IMG/VR virus record: IMGVR_UViG_3300022205_000009
Span: 1-29,328 of that record
From: a virus
Length of the DNA: 29,328 nucleotides
Reading direction: 5' to 3' (one strand)
The first letter of the stretch is position 1; each line of letters begins with the position of its first letter. The position numbers were made by a program, and so were the translations under genes. Below the pieces are notes generated by a model. It made no database searches. It had not been told where the DNA came from and saw only the letters and a program-made list of their open reading frames with translations. Shown piece by piece: positions 13,407 through 19,635 of the stretch.

Positions 13407-13641
13407 TGTCTTTACTCCTAGCTCCAAATATCAAAATCCTTAATGTCATAATCAGAAACGCTTGCCACATCGTTATCTCGCTGGCAATTGCCGCACCTGG
13501 GAATACCTGGGGGATAATAGATCCCCACACAAGCGTCAGCAACCAGATCTTTACCACAAAGTAAATGACCGTTTTAAGTAGCTTTTTAATTGCCTCGACT
13601 AGTCTATCTAAATCCTTTAACTCTGCCCATTTACTTCTCAT
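13399..13641 (-). CDS. Hypothetical 80-aa membrane protein
   Basis: Start at 13641 after GGAGTAAAGACA, the same leader as the next gene downstream. It has an N-terminal helix (LDRLVEAIKKLLKTVIYFVV), then hydrophobic segments KIWLLTLVWGSII and WQAFLIMTLRILIF: about two membrane passes. Function unknown. Confidence 0.5.
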   Translation of the reverse strand: MRSKWAELKDLDRLVEAIKKLLKTVIYFVVKIWLLTLVWGSIIPQVFPGAAIASEITMWQAFLIMTLRILIFGARSKDND

Positions 13642-13652
13642 TGTCTTTACTC

Positions 13653-14126
13653 CTATTGTCCGCATCCCTCATCACATGAAGGAATGCATGGTTTGCCAAG
13701 TGACATATTTTCAAAATCCTTGCCGTGAGCAATAGCTCGCCAATCAATGCCGACCATCTCGCAAATTTGCCGCAATATCGGCGCACCATAATTCTGATAA
13801 TTGTCCCAATCTATTTCATTGTACTTTTCGTCCCCCATAAGCCACACCCAGGAACTCATGCGATCAACAGAACGCCCAGCACTCAGACCACGATGATCTT
13901 CCGCCTTGCTTATTGCAAAAGGCATATACTCAGCTATTTGGGCAATTGGGCTCTTTACCCCCTCCCTGTCACTGTTCCACTCCGACTCAGTCACCCCATC
14001 TTTTAGGTATGGCTTTGCATTTGCATATGGAAGCTGTTCAATCAAGCCGGATATACTAAATCCAAACATGTCTCTGTTCTTGATCTCTTCTATTCGTGCT
14101 ACTATTTCACTTGCCGTTCTCATCAT
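13653..14126 (-). CDS. Hypothetical 157-aa protein with HRGLSA motif
   Basis: Three ATGs (14129, 14126, 14123) follow AGGAGA; 14126 or 14123 gives the best spacing. The sequence includes IAEYMPFAISKAEDHRGLSA, GRSVDRMSSWVWLMGD and YQNYGAPILRQICEMVGIDW, then a Cys-rich end (PCIPSCDEGCGQ). The pattern is familiar from phage and plasmid hypothetical proteins of unknown function. The open frame upstream of 14129 crosses a palindrome and the previous gene, so it is not used. Confidence 0.6.
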   Translation of the reverse strand: MMRTASEIVARIEEIKNRDMFGFSISGLIEQLPYANAKPYLKDGVTESEWNSDREGVKSPIAQIAEYMPFAISKAEDHRGLSAGRSVDRMSSWVWLMGDEKYNEIDWDNYQNYGAPILRQICEMVGIDWRAIAHGKDFENMSLGKPCIPSCDEGCGQ

Positions 14127-14283
14127 CATTCTCCTGTTCAAACATAGCCAATTGTTTTCCCCCACGTGGGGGAATTCCACAAAAATATTCTAAAAGCTCT
14201 TCGATAGTATACTCCCTTTCCACCTTTATGGGCCAGTGAATAAAGGGCCTCTCTGGAAAGTTGGGGCGAACACCATTACTCAT
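14107..14283 (-). CDS. Hypothetical 58-aa protein
   Basis: Start at 14283 overlaps the upstream stop, with GGAGG about 8 bases before it. MSNGVRPNFPERPFIHWPIK, then EYTIEELLEYFCGI, then PPRGGKQ encoded by the perfect palindrome at 14158-14173, ending QENDDENGK. The palindrome falls in the last third of the gene. Confidence 0.5.
   Translation of the reverse strand: MSNGVRPNFPERPFIHWPIKVEREYTIEELLEYFCGIPPRGGKQLAMFEQENDDENGK
14158..14173 (-). repeat. 16-bp palindrome, copy 4 (perfect)
   Basis: TCCCCCACGTGGGGGA, a perfect 16-bp inverted repeat, in the last third of 14107-14283 and about 30 bases before the next gene's ATGs. Confidence 0.9.
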
Positions 14284-14413
14284 CCAAAGCCTCCGCATGC
14301 TTTCCGACTGACCAACGCAACAACTTATAAATAGTGCCAGCCAAGCTCACTGCATCCAACGCATACAACCACCCGAATATTTTATAGACCCAACGCCAAA
14401 ATCTAGCCTTCAT
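14276..14413 (-). CDS. 45-aa aromatic membrane-associated peptide
   Basis: MKARFWRWVYKIFGWLYALD then AVSLAGTIYKLLRWSVGKH: Trp-rich amphipathic or membrane helix with basic residues. It overlaps both neighbours by 4-8 bases, the normal spacing in this operon, which supports it as real. Function unknown. Confidence 0.45.
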   Translation of the reverse strand: MKARFWRWVYKIFGWLYALDAVSLAGTIYKLLRWSVGKHAEALDE

Positions 14414-14664
14414 GACTTACCTCCGACATAATATTCCTTCACCTTTGCCTCAAGCTCATCAAGCGCGATGGCTTTTGCTATTGAGAATCTATGCTCATGA
14501 TTGTCTCCATCAACGGAAATACCAAGCGGAATATAGGTCAAGCGAAATGTTGTCCTTCCATTGGGGACGGCTTGTGTCCACGTCTCAATTTTTATTAAAT
14601 TGTGATCTAGAACCATTTCTGTTATTGCCCTCTCCAGAAACACTACTCTATCTTCCGGCTTCAT
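14410..14664 (-). CDS. Hypothetical 84-aa protein
   Basis: Begins MKPEDRVVFLERAITEMVLD; a beta-rich middle (TTFRLTYIPLGISVDGDNHE) and helical end. Overlaps both neighbours by 4 bases. No family recognised. Confidence 0.55.
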   Translation of the reverse strand: MKPEDRVVFLERAITEMVLDHNLIKIETWTQAVPNGRTTFRLTYIPLGISVDGDNHEHRFSIAKAIALDELEAKVKEYYVGGKS

Positions 14665-14861
14665 GTTCTCGCTCCAAACTCACACTCAGGACACCAATCC
14701 TTGAATTCTCCATCAAGCATCTTGCGGTCTAATACTTCTCCGCAATTGCCGCACAGGAGATACAATTCAGCCCCAACTGCTTGGTATTTTGCAACATCTC
14801 CCAGCGTTAGATTTTGTATACCCTCATGATCGCCATCTACCACTCTGTAAAGTTTAGTCAT
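14661..14861 (-). CDS. Small zinc-ribbon protein
   Basis: 66 aa: MTKLYRVVDGDHEGIQNLTL, then LCGNCGEVLDRKM and WCPECEFGART, two CxxC pairs 19 residues apart that form a zinc ribbon. GGAGG lies 7 bases before ATG 14861. A 'hydrophobic strand then zinc ribbon' layout is common in small phage proteins without known roles. Confidence 0.62.
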   Translation of the reverse strand: MTKLYRVVDGDHEGIQNLTLGDVAKYQAVGAELYLLCGNCGEVLDRKMLDGEFKDWCPECEFGART

Positions 14862-15006
14862 ATTCAACCTCCATATCTAAATACCCATCACAACTTGGGG
14901 ATAATTCTTCATGGTCGTTCAGGGCAACCAGTTCCGGCCGCGTCCTTCCTTTTTGCTCAGACACACCTGACTTTCCACATTCTGGGCAGTACCATTTAAC
15001 TCTCAT
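14854..15006 (-). CDS. 50-aa protein with cysteine pair
   Basis: MRVKWYCPECGKSGVSEQKG ... SPSCDGYLDMEVEYD. One CxxC pair plus a later Cys; possibly half a zinc site. It overlaps genes on both sides and is too short for standard gene callers. Function unknown. Confidence 0.5.
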   Translation of the reverse strand: MRVKWYCPECGKSGVSEQKGRTRPELVALNDHEELSPSCDGYLDMEVEYD

Positions 15007-15238
15007 TCAACGCCTCCGCTTTTGCCTCTTGTTCCTGTTGCCAAATCTCATCGCGGATCACTTCACAATCCCGTGCAATGTCAGCCAGAAGATCAATCAC
15101 TTCTTGAGAGATGTCCTCACCATCCACTTTCCGATCAATGAGAATATCCCGCCGCTTCCACATTATGTTTGCAAAGTTGTTCCACTTATGCCATTCAGGC
15201 GTGTGTTTCGGGTTTGCACCTTCCCATCCGTGTGTCAT
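14996..15238 (-). CDS. Hypothetical 80-aa helical protein
   Basis: MTHGWEGANPKHTPEWHKWN, then helices with charged heptads (DISQEVIDLLADIARDCEVI, WQQEQEAKAEALNES). Overlaps neighbours by 4-11 bases. No family recognised. Confidence 0.52.
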   Translation of the reverse strand: MTHGWEGANPKHTPEWHKWNNFANIMWKRRDILIDRKVDGEDISQEVIDLLADIARDCEVIRDEIWQQEQEAKAEALNES

Positions 15239-15420
15239 GCGTGTCCTCCATAATCCAGGCTTTTCAGCTTCTCAACTGCTTTTTTATTGAGCGATAACGC
15301 CTCTACTGCACAATCCCTTAATATAGAGTGTTCTCCCATTGGCCCGTCCTCTCGCAGTATGTAAATCATACTCGCAAGTATCTGCGCACTTTCATTCATG
15401 TCATCCAGGATCTTTTTCAT
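15235..15420 (-). CDS. Hypothetical 61-aa helical protein
   Basis: MKKILDDMNESAQILASMIY...CAVEALSLNKKAVEKLKSLDYGGHA. Entirely helical prediction; overlaps neighbours by 4 bases. Function unknown. Confidence 0.5.
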   Translation of the reverse strand: MKKILDDMNESAQILASMIYILREDGPMGEHSILRDCAVEALSLNKKAVEKLKSLDYGGHA

Positions 15421-15788
15421 TTTGTAGCCTCCAAGATTTTCCGTAGCTCATTCATAATCGCAACGGCTGCATGCTTCTGACCCTCCTCGTGGTTATCCCG
15501 ATCTATGTCCGCTCCAATCCATTTGTCTGTTTTCTCAATAAACGACTCAATCTCTTCCCGCAATCTCCCATGTGGGGGAGAACTTAGGGCATCCAACCGA
15601 TCTTTTATTTGATCTACTCGCTCTTTGTCTTTGTAATACACGTTGTCCCCGTCATCAAACACGACAGTAACCCAATGGTTGTCTGGATAATATCTAACAG
15701 CATGGACATCCTGGAGATTTATTGTGTCGTCCCCAACCTCTATTTTATCAGCATTGAAGTAATCATTTCCTACTTTGATTATGTTCAT
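15417..15788 (-). CDS. Hypothetical 123-aa protein, first of the leftward early operon
   Basis: ATG 15788 follows AAGGAGATACATGAA. It has two parts: a beta-rich N-terminal half (MNIIKVGNDYFNADKIEVGD ... HWVTVVFDDGDNVYYKDKER) and a helical C-terminal half (REEIESFIEKTDKWIGADID ... IMNELRKILEATK). They are joined at SSPPHGRL, which is encoded by a palindrome copy (15564-15579). The palindrome thus sits in frame at what looks like a domain junction, perhaps joining two once-separate genes. Function unknown. Confidence 0.58.
   Translation of the reverse strand: MNIIKVGNDYFNADKIEVGDDTINLQDVHAVRYYPDNHWVTVVFDDGDNVYYKDKERVDQIKDRLDALSSPPHGRLREEIESFIEKTDKWIGADIDRDNHEEGQKHAAVAIMNELRKILEATK
15564..15579 (-). 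repeat. 16-bp palindrome, copy 5
   Basis: Minus-strand TCCCCCACATGGGAGA in frame in the middle of 15417-15788, at a domain junction. Confidence 0.9.
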
Positions 15789-15813
15789 TTCATGTATCTC
15801 CTTTCACCCTCGT

Positions 15814-15842
15814 ATTATACACTGAACATCTGTACAAATCAA
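15814..15842 (-). promoter_or_regulatory. Leftward early promoter
   Basis: Minus strand: TTGATT (15842-15837), 17-base spacer, TATAAT (15819-15814). The -10 is perfect and the -35 matches 4 of 6. It lies about 26 bases before ATG 15788 and would drive the long operon 15788-7449. Confidence 0.72.
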
Positions 15843-15845
15843 GTG

Positions 15846-15857
15846 GTACTTAAGTAC
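15846..15857. promoter_or_regulatory. 12-bp palindromic operator candidate between divergent promoters
   Basis: GTACTTAAGTAC is a perfect 12-bp inverted repeat lying 3 bases from the leftward -35 and 2 bases from the rightward -35. A dimeric repressor here would block both promoters. The binding protein is not known; the LexA-like winged helix and the ribbon-helix-helix protein are candidates within the window. Confidence 0.5.
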
Positions 15858-15859
15858 TA

Positions 15860-15888
15860 TTCATAAAAACTCGCACATCTGATAGAAT
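15860..15888 (+). promoter_or_regulatory. Rightward early promoter
   Basis: TTCATA (15860-15865), 17-base spacer, TAGAAT (15883-15888); 4 of 6 and 5 of 6 matches. Transcription would begin near 15895, giving a leader of about 115 bases before ATG 16012. Confidence 0.5.
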
Positions 15889-15906
15889 GATGTTGGTTTT
15901 GATGTC

Positions 15907-15997
15907 GGCCCGGCTCAAAATCATAGAAGCTAAACCGGGTCAGCTTCTATGGGAGGGTGTAAAAGCCCTCCCCAATCTGGAAACTATGGCGAAAGCC
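15907..15997 (+). ncRNA. Structured 5' leader of rightward transcript
   Basis: Possible helices: GGCCCGG 15907-15913 with CCGGGTC 15935-15941; CATAGAAGCT 15922-15931 with AGCTTCTATG 15942-15951; GGGAGGG 15951-15957 with CCCTCCC 15966-15972; GGC-GAAA-GCC 15988-15997. The first two interleave with no bases between their 3' strands, so they probably compete and form alternative folds. The leader ends just before AAAGG and ATG 16012, so it could control translation of that gene. No known riboswitch class was recognised. Confidence 0.5.
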
Positions 15998-16011
15998 GAA
16001 AGGATATTGAG

Positions 16012-16263
16012 ATGGAAGAAATTACAAAAGTCTCGTTAGTTGCCCACCTGGATGATTTCCACTTTGGGATATTTGATCCTGAATCTGAGGAATACCACAT
16101 CTGGGGAGACGCAACAGAAGAGCAAAAGGATCGTGCCGCCGAGATAACGGGCATCACCAAGGACGGGCTTGACACAATGGCTTATCTATTCGATGATTTC
16201 CTTGGCCTTCTGCGGCGAGACCTAGAATCCCTTTGGAGACGCATGGACAAGTTAGAAAAGTAA
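16012..16263 (+). CDS. Hypothetical 83-aa acidic protein, first rightward gene
   Basis: ATG 16012 follows GAAAGGATATTGAG. MEEITKVSLVAHLDDFHFGI then EYHIWGDATEEQKDRAAEIT, ending LLRRDLESLWRRMDKLEK. Helical and acidic. Being first after a divergent promoter it could be an immediate-early regulator, but there is no clear DNA-binding motif. Confidence 0.6.
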   Translation: MEEITKVSLVAHLDDFHFGIFDPESEEYHIWGDATEEQKDRAAEITGITKDGLDTMAYLFDDFLGLLRRDLESLWRRMDKLEK

Positions 16264-16528
16264 CACCCCGCCGTTATGACACTCAGTAACGAATTCCAGC
16301 ATACGACTATGAGTGTGACGCTGGATTGACGGCTTATGGGCGTGAAAAGTTTCGACTGGTAGGTCTCTCGGCCAGATAAGTAGCAGGTTTAGGAACGGCT
16401 TGTATTTCTGCTCACCACCAGTACCCGGCTGCAATGTCGGCACGTCCACAAGACTAGGTAATTTATATGGGTCGAGTATCATATAAGGTTGCTAGTCATA
16501 TAACCAATATAGTTAGTCGAAAGGAGAA
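16264..16528 (+). other. 265-base noncoding structured stretch
   Basis: No convincing gene on either strand. Pairings: GCCGT 16270-16274 with ACGGC 16329-16333 encloses ACACTCA 16279-16285 with TGAGTGT 16310-16316 and, interleaved, CCAGC 16296-16300 with GCTGG 16320-16324. Further helices are possible (AGCAG with CTGCT at about 16382-16412). The last 50 bases are AT-rich with two near copies of TCATATAA (16479, 16496). It lies just upstream of the replication genes. It could be a structured RNA, a long leader for 16529, or an origin region; the sequence alone does not decide. Confidence 0.45.
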
Positions 16529-16771
16529 ATGATGAAGTTGCGAATTAGATGGAAAAACGGAGTTAGAATTTCTTTAACGTGGGACGAGGAATGGAATCAC
16601 ACATCACTGTCCTTGACGTGGAATGAATTCAATCAGGACTGGGCTTTATTATCTTTTGCGCTTTTTTGGGGCGACATCAAAAAAGACTATATTGATATAT
16701 CGCTTGTCAGAATTGCGCTTGGTTATCTTGTGTTTGATGTTGACCTATATTTGGAGTTAGAAGATGATTAA
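16529..16771 (+). CDS. Hypothetical 80-aa beta-rich protein
   Basis: ATGATG at 16529-16534 after GAAAGGAGAA. MKLRIRWKNGVRISLTWDEE, then Trp-rich strands (LSLTWNEFNQDWALLSFALF), ending YLELEDD. Overlaps the next gene by 8 bases. Function unknown. Confidence 0.58.
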   Translation: MMKLRIRWKNGVRISLTWDEEWNHTSLSLTWNEFNQDWALLSFALFWGDIKKDYIDISLVRIALGYLVFDVDLYLELEDD

Positions 16772-17093
16772 ATGGACAAAGGTAAACGGGAATCTCCCAG
16801 AAGCCCCGCTCGATGGGATAATCATATACAAAAAATATATTGGCTCAGGGCTAGACCCCCATATATCAGTTGAGCATGTCCACGATACGTCTCGCTGGGG
16901 AATGGCTAACAAGGGATATTACATTGCTACACATTACACATATATCAATGAACCCGGAGAAAAAGACCTAATGCAAGAAGCCCTGGAATATGTACAACGT
17001 TGGCTTTTAGAAACTGGACTAGATCAGGAAGTACACCCGTCTGTCCCTCAAATTATAAATGCAGCACTTGGTAATCCACCGGAGGATGAATGA
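16764..17093 (+). CDS. Hypothetical 109-aa protein
   Basis: MIKWTKVNGNLPEAPLDGII then IYKKYIGSGLDPHISVEHVH; the 'W.KV...LPEaP...' opening is common in small phage proteins. Helical end (EALEYVQRWLLETGLDQEVH). Overlaps the next start (ATGATG). Function unknown. Confidence 0.55.
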   Translation: MIKWTKVNGNLPEAPLDGIIIYKKYIGSGLDPHISVEHVHDTSRWGMANKGYYIATHYTYINEPGEKDLMQEALEYVQRWLLETGLDQEVHPSVPQIINAALGNPPEDE

Positions 17094-17383
17094 TGTTAAT
17101 GTACAAATACAGAAAACTAACCAAGCAATGTAAAGAGCCTGTAATCGATTCGGATTTTTCGAGGCCCGCCAAGCACCTTGGTACAACAATTTTCCCCCAC
17201 AAAATTACGCGTCCATGCAATCTTTATATAGAGGATAATCAAACGTTGTGCGACTTCCATCTAGAGAAAAAATATTTGCCCGGCATTCATGCAACATACG
17301 ACACCCTCGATCACCTTGGGATGGAAGAATTTTATAGGGCGCATGAAGTATTGGAGGCCATCCGGAAGATTGTTGGTGAGTAA
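17090..17383 (+). CDS. Hypothetical 97-aa protein
   Basis: Starts ATGATG at 17090 after CCGGAGGATGA. Contains three cysteines (KQCKEP, RPCNLY, TLCDFH) and histidines that might bind a metal. It ends just before the RNA ligase promoter. No family recognised. Confidence 0.55.
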   Translation: MMLMYKYRKLTKQCKEPVIDSDFSRPAKHLGTTIFPHKITRPCNLYIEDNQTLCDFHLEKKYLPGIHATYDTLDHLGMEEFYRAHEVLEAIRKIVGE

Positions 17384-17388
17384 GAGCG

Positions 17389-17416
17389 TTGACTTCTAAA
17401 TAATATCTGGTATACT
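17389..17416 (+). promoter_or_regulatory. Promoter of the RNA ligase/replication operon
   Basis: TTGACT (17389-17394), 16-base spacer, TATACT (17411-17416) with TGG just before the -10 (extended -10 type). It starts 6 bases after the stop of the preceding gene. Start of RNA near 17423. Confidence 0.7.
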
Positions 17417-17421
17417 TAGTT

Positions 17422-17502
17422 ATCTGACTACATAACAAATAACCATGGATCATACATCCTCAAGATGCGGTTTGTCAGATGACTGTATTTTGGGGATGTA
17501 TG
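17422..17502 (+). ncRNA. Structured leader of RNA ligase mRNA, possible pseudoknot
   Basis: CATACATCC 17451-17459 pairs with GGATGTATG 17494-17502 (9 bp). ATCTGAC 17422-17428 can pair with GTCAGAT 17474-17480 inside that hairpin's loop (7 bp). Connecting loops of 22, 14 and 13 bases make a pseudoknot sterically possible. The AAAGGAG of the ligase gene lies 8 bases downstream, so the fold could influence its translation. Confidence 0.5.
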
Positions 17503-17522
17503 TTTAGAGAAAGGAGTAAATA

Positions 17523-18437
17523 ATGTTACACAGCTATTCAAGCCCCTACAATATTGGACATAAAGCACTAGAGGATTTCTTTGACGGCAAAATAGTCGTA
17601 CAAGAAAAGATAGACGGTTCACAAATTAGTTTTGGAAACCATAATGGTGAATTATTTGTGCGGTCAAGAAGAACCCCGATTGACCTTGACGATCCTGGAA
17701 TGTTCGCAAGAGGCATAGATACAATAAAATCCATTGATGACATTCTGTATAATGGATATACATATCGAGGGGAGTATTTAGCGAAGCCCAAGCACAACAC
17801 CCTATCTTACAACAGAGTACCTGTTGGGCATATTATTATCTACGATATTGACCGCGGGGATCAGGATTATATGGACCCGGAAGAAATAGAAAATGAGACA
17901 CAGAGAATCAATCTTGAAGCAGTCCCTTTCATTGGTGAAGTATTCCAGAAGCCCTCTGTTGAATGGCTTGATGAATTATTGACAAAAGAAAGCGTTTTGG
18001 GAGGTGTCAAGATTGAGGGCGTTGTCCTCAAGAACTATTCAAAGTTTGGCCCTGACAAGAAGGTTCTCATGGCTAAGTATGTGTCCGATGCCTTCAAAGA
18101 AAAGCACGGGAAGGACTGGAAGGAACGAAACCCAGGACAGAATGACTTTGTAAACGAGCTTGCGCTGCAATATAAAACAGATGCCCGCTGGATGAAGACA
18201 GTTCAACACTTGCGAGAATCTGGGGAGCTTGAGAATAACCCCCGTGATATTCCGAAATTGATGCGAGAGGTCAACCAAGACATTTTGCAAGAATGTGAAG
18301 AGGAAATAAAAGACGCCCTGTTCAAACATTTCTGGAAAAAGACAATCAGCCGATCAGTTACACACGGACTTCCAGAATGGTATAAGGGCTTGCTTGTCTC
18401 CGAATCTCTCCCACATGGGGAGAAAGGAAATAAATAA
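17523..18437 (+). CDS. RNA ligase (T4 Rnl2-like nucleotidyltransferase fold)
   Basis: 304 aa. Motif I is VQEKIDGSQISF with the AMP-accepting Lys at residue 29. Then RSRRTPIDLDDPGMF, the motif III region YRGEYLA, motif IV GGVKIEGVVLKNYSKFG and motif V VLMAKYVSDAFKEKH. Order and spacing fit ATP-dependent RNA ligases that seal 3'-OH/5'-phosphate nicks; phages use them to mend cut tRNAs. The last residues (LPHGEKGNK) are encoded by a palindrome copy. First gene after its own promoter and structured leader; its stop overlaps the next start. Confidence 0.85.
   Translation: MLHSYSSPYNIGHKALEDFFDGKIVVQEKIDGSQISFGNHNGELFVRSRRTPIDLDDPGMFARGIDTIKSIDDILYNGYTYRGEYLAKPKHNTLSYNRVPVGHIIIYDIDRGDQDYMDPEEIENETQRINLEAVPFIGEVFQKPSVEWLDELLTKESVLGGVKIEGVVLKNYSKFGPDKKVLMAKYVSDAFKEKHGKDWKERNPGQNDFVNELALQYKTDARWMKTVQHLRESGELENNPRDIPKLMREVNQDILQECEEEIKDALFKHFWKKTISRSVTHGLPEWYKGLLVSESLPHGEKGNK
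18407..18423 (+). repeat. Palindrome, copy 6 (17 bp)
   Basis: TCTCCCACATGGGGAGA with one extra G; encodes the end of the RNA ligase and lies 13 bases before ATG 18437. Confidence 0.88.
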
Positions 18438-18658
18438 TGAGCAACGCCATAGCCGCATTGATATATGCCCTCGTGGAGATGATGGATGACCTGACTTTCT
18501 GGAAGGGGCTATTTATACTATTTGTAATTTATGCCCCGTTTGAAGGAGTTGCCATTATTATATGGGCTATAAGAAAACATCCAATTCTCCCACATGGGGG
18601 AAAGTATCATGAAAATCCGGAGACCATCTCCGAGATTTCAAGTGGGGGGAAAGAATGA
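18437..18658 (+). CDS. Hypothetical 73-aa membrane protein
   Basis: Two hydrophobic segments: AIAALIYALVEMM and LFILFVIYAPFEGVAIIIWA. The C-terminal 25 residues (ILPHGGKYHENPETISEISS...) begin with a palindrome-encoded PHGG. Flanked by palindromes upstream (18407) and inside (18586). A 30-codon frame starts at ATG 18609, just after the second palindrome, but is probably not used. Confidence 0.55.
   Translation: MSNAIAALIYALVEMMDDLTFWKGLFILFVIYAPFEGVAIIIWAIRKHPILPHGGKYHENPETISEISSGGKE
18586..18601 (+). repeat. 16-bp palindrome, copy 7
   Basis: TCTCCCACATGGGGGA inside 18437-18658, 53 bases before the primase start. Confidence 0.9.
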
Positions 18659-19635
18659 GCGACCTGTCCCTGCTCAAAGAAAATCTTATCTCGGACATTG
18701 AGAAAGAGTTAGGGCCTGGGGATAATGTTTCGGGCTGGCTTTCCTGGAACTGTCCCTTTCATGACGAGGACACCCCAAGTTTCAAAATAAACCTTTCCGA
18801 GCCAACTAAGTATCACTGCTTTGGTTGCGGGGAGCATGGAGACATTTTTGACTGGTGTCAGAAATACCACAAACTACCTGGATTTATGGCCGCCCTGAAA
18901 CACCTGACGGGAGACGAATTGCAAATGACAGATGCCCTGCGTTCTGAATTGGGCGCAATACGAGCAGAGCGAGCAGCAGACAGGGCAGAACGAGCCGCCA
19001 CGAAAGCAGAGCAGCAAGTAGATGCCCTGATAGCCTTTCAGCAAAGCGAGAAATGGAGACAGCACGAGAAAGCTATCCTGAATAATGATGAGGCTATTGC
19101 CTTGTGGGAGCAAGAGGGGATTAATGTAAACTGGCAGGGCTGGTATATGTTCGGAGTTGCCCCAGATTTCAAAGAGGGATTAGCCTTAACAATCCCAATA
19201 CGTGTGCCGTACGACAAAAAGCCCGTAAATATAAAATATAGAATAGTCGGCAGAACGTCCGATAAGTACAGACAGGAGGCTGGACTACCTCCGGCCATGT
19301 TTTGGGCGTTTCCGGGGCTTGACGTGTCGCCTACGGTCATTCTAGTGGAGGGGGAGAAGAAAGCCGCAGTCGTTTTCAGCAGGCTTTATAATAAGGATAA
19401 TCCCATCCAGGTAATTGGAGCGCAGAAGAGGCTTGACCCGCCGCTTGTGAAAAGACTAGAAGGGGCAAATGTATTTTATGTTCCTGATCCCGACGTGGAT
19501 GAGGTTACAATATGCAATAATGCAAATATGCTAAATGCAACCATAATAGACTTACCTGATAAGGTGGATGATATGATAATAAAGAATTACCTGAAAGCAC
19601 CGGATTTATTGAAGATGAAAGGTAGGAAGGCATGA
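18655..19635 (+). CDS. DNA primase (CHC2 zinc finger plus TOPRIM)
   Basis: 326 aa. Zinc finger NCPFHDEDTPSF ... KYHCFGCGEHGDIFDW at residues 33-67 is the CHC2-type primase finger. Then a charged Ala/Glu/Arg coiled coil (AERAADRAERAATKAEQQ), and a TOPRIM domain with VILVEGEKKAAVV and the acidic YVPDPDVDE. Shorter than DnaG and without a fused helicase; the helicase is a separate gene nearby. It makes RNA primers for phage replication. The ribosome binding site GGGGGGAAAG resembles a palindrome right arm. Confidence 0.88.
   Translation: MSDLSLLKENLISDIEKELGPGDNVSGWLSWNCPFHDEDTPSFKINLSEPTKYHCFGCGEHGDIFDWCQKYHKLPGFMAALKHLTGDELQMTDALRSELGAIRAERAADRAERAATKAEQQVDALIAFQQSEKWRQHEKAILNNDEAIALWEQEGINVNWQGWYMFGVAPDFKEGLALTIPIRVPYDKKPVNIKYRIVGRTSDKYRQEAGLPPAMFWAFPGLDVSPTVILVEGEKKAAVVFSRLYNKDNPIQVIGAQKRLDPPLVKRLEGANVFYVPDPDVDEVTICNNANMLNATIIDLPDKVDDMIIKNYLKAPDLLKMKGRKA

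Noticed and set aside
15978-16004. Hammerhead ribozyme suggested by GGC-GAAA-GCC-GAAA
   Set aside because: The required CUGANGA segment before the stem is absent (CTGGAAACTAT instead).
16252-16482. 76-codon open frame on the minus strand across the noncoding gap
   Set aside because: No ribosome binding site, no neighbouring same-strand gene, and the region is better explained by RNA-level pairing; kept as noncoding.
18609-18701. 30-codon frame starting just after palindrome copy 7
   Set aside because: Overlaps the start of the primase in another frame and its composition is unremarkable; the primase start at 18655 explains the downstream signal.
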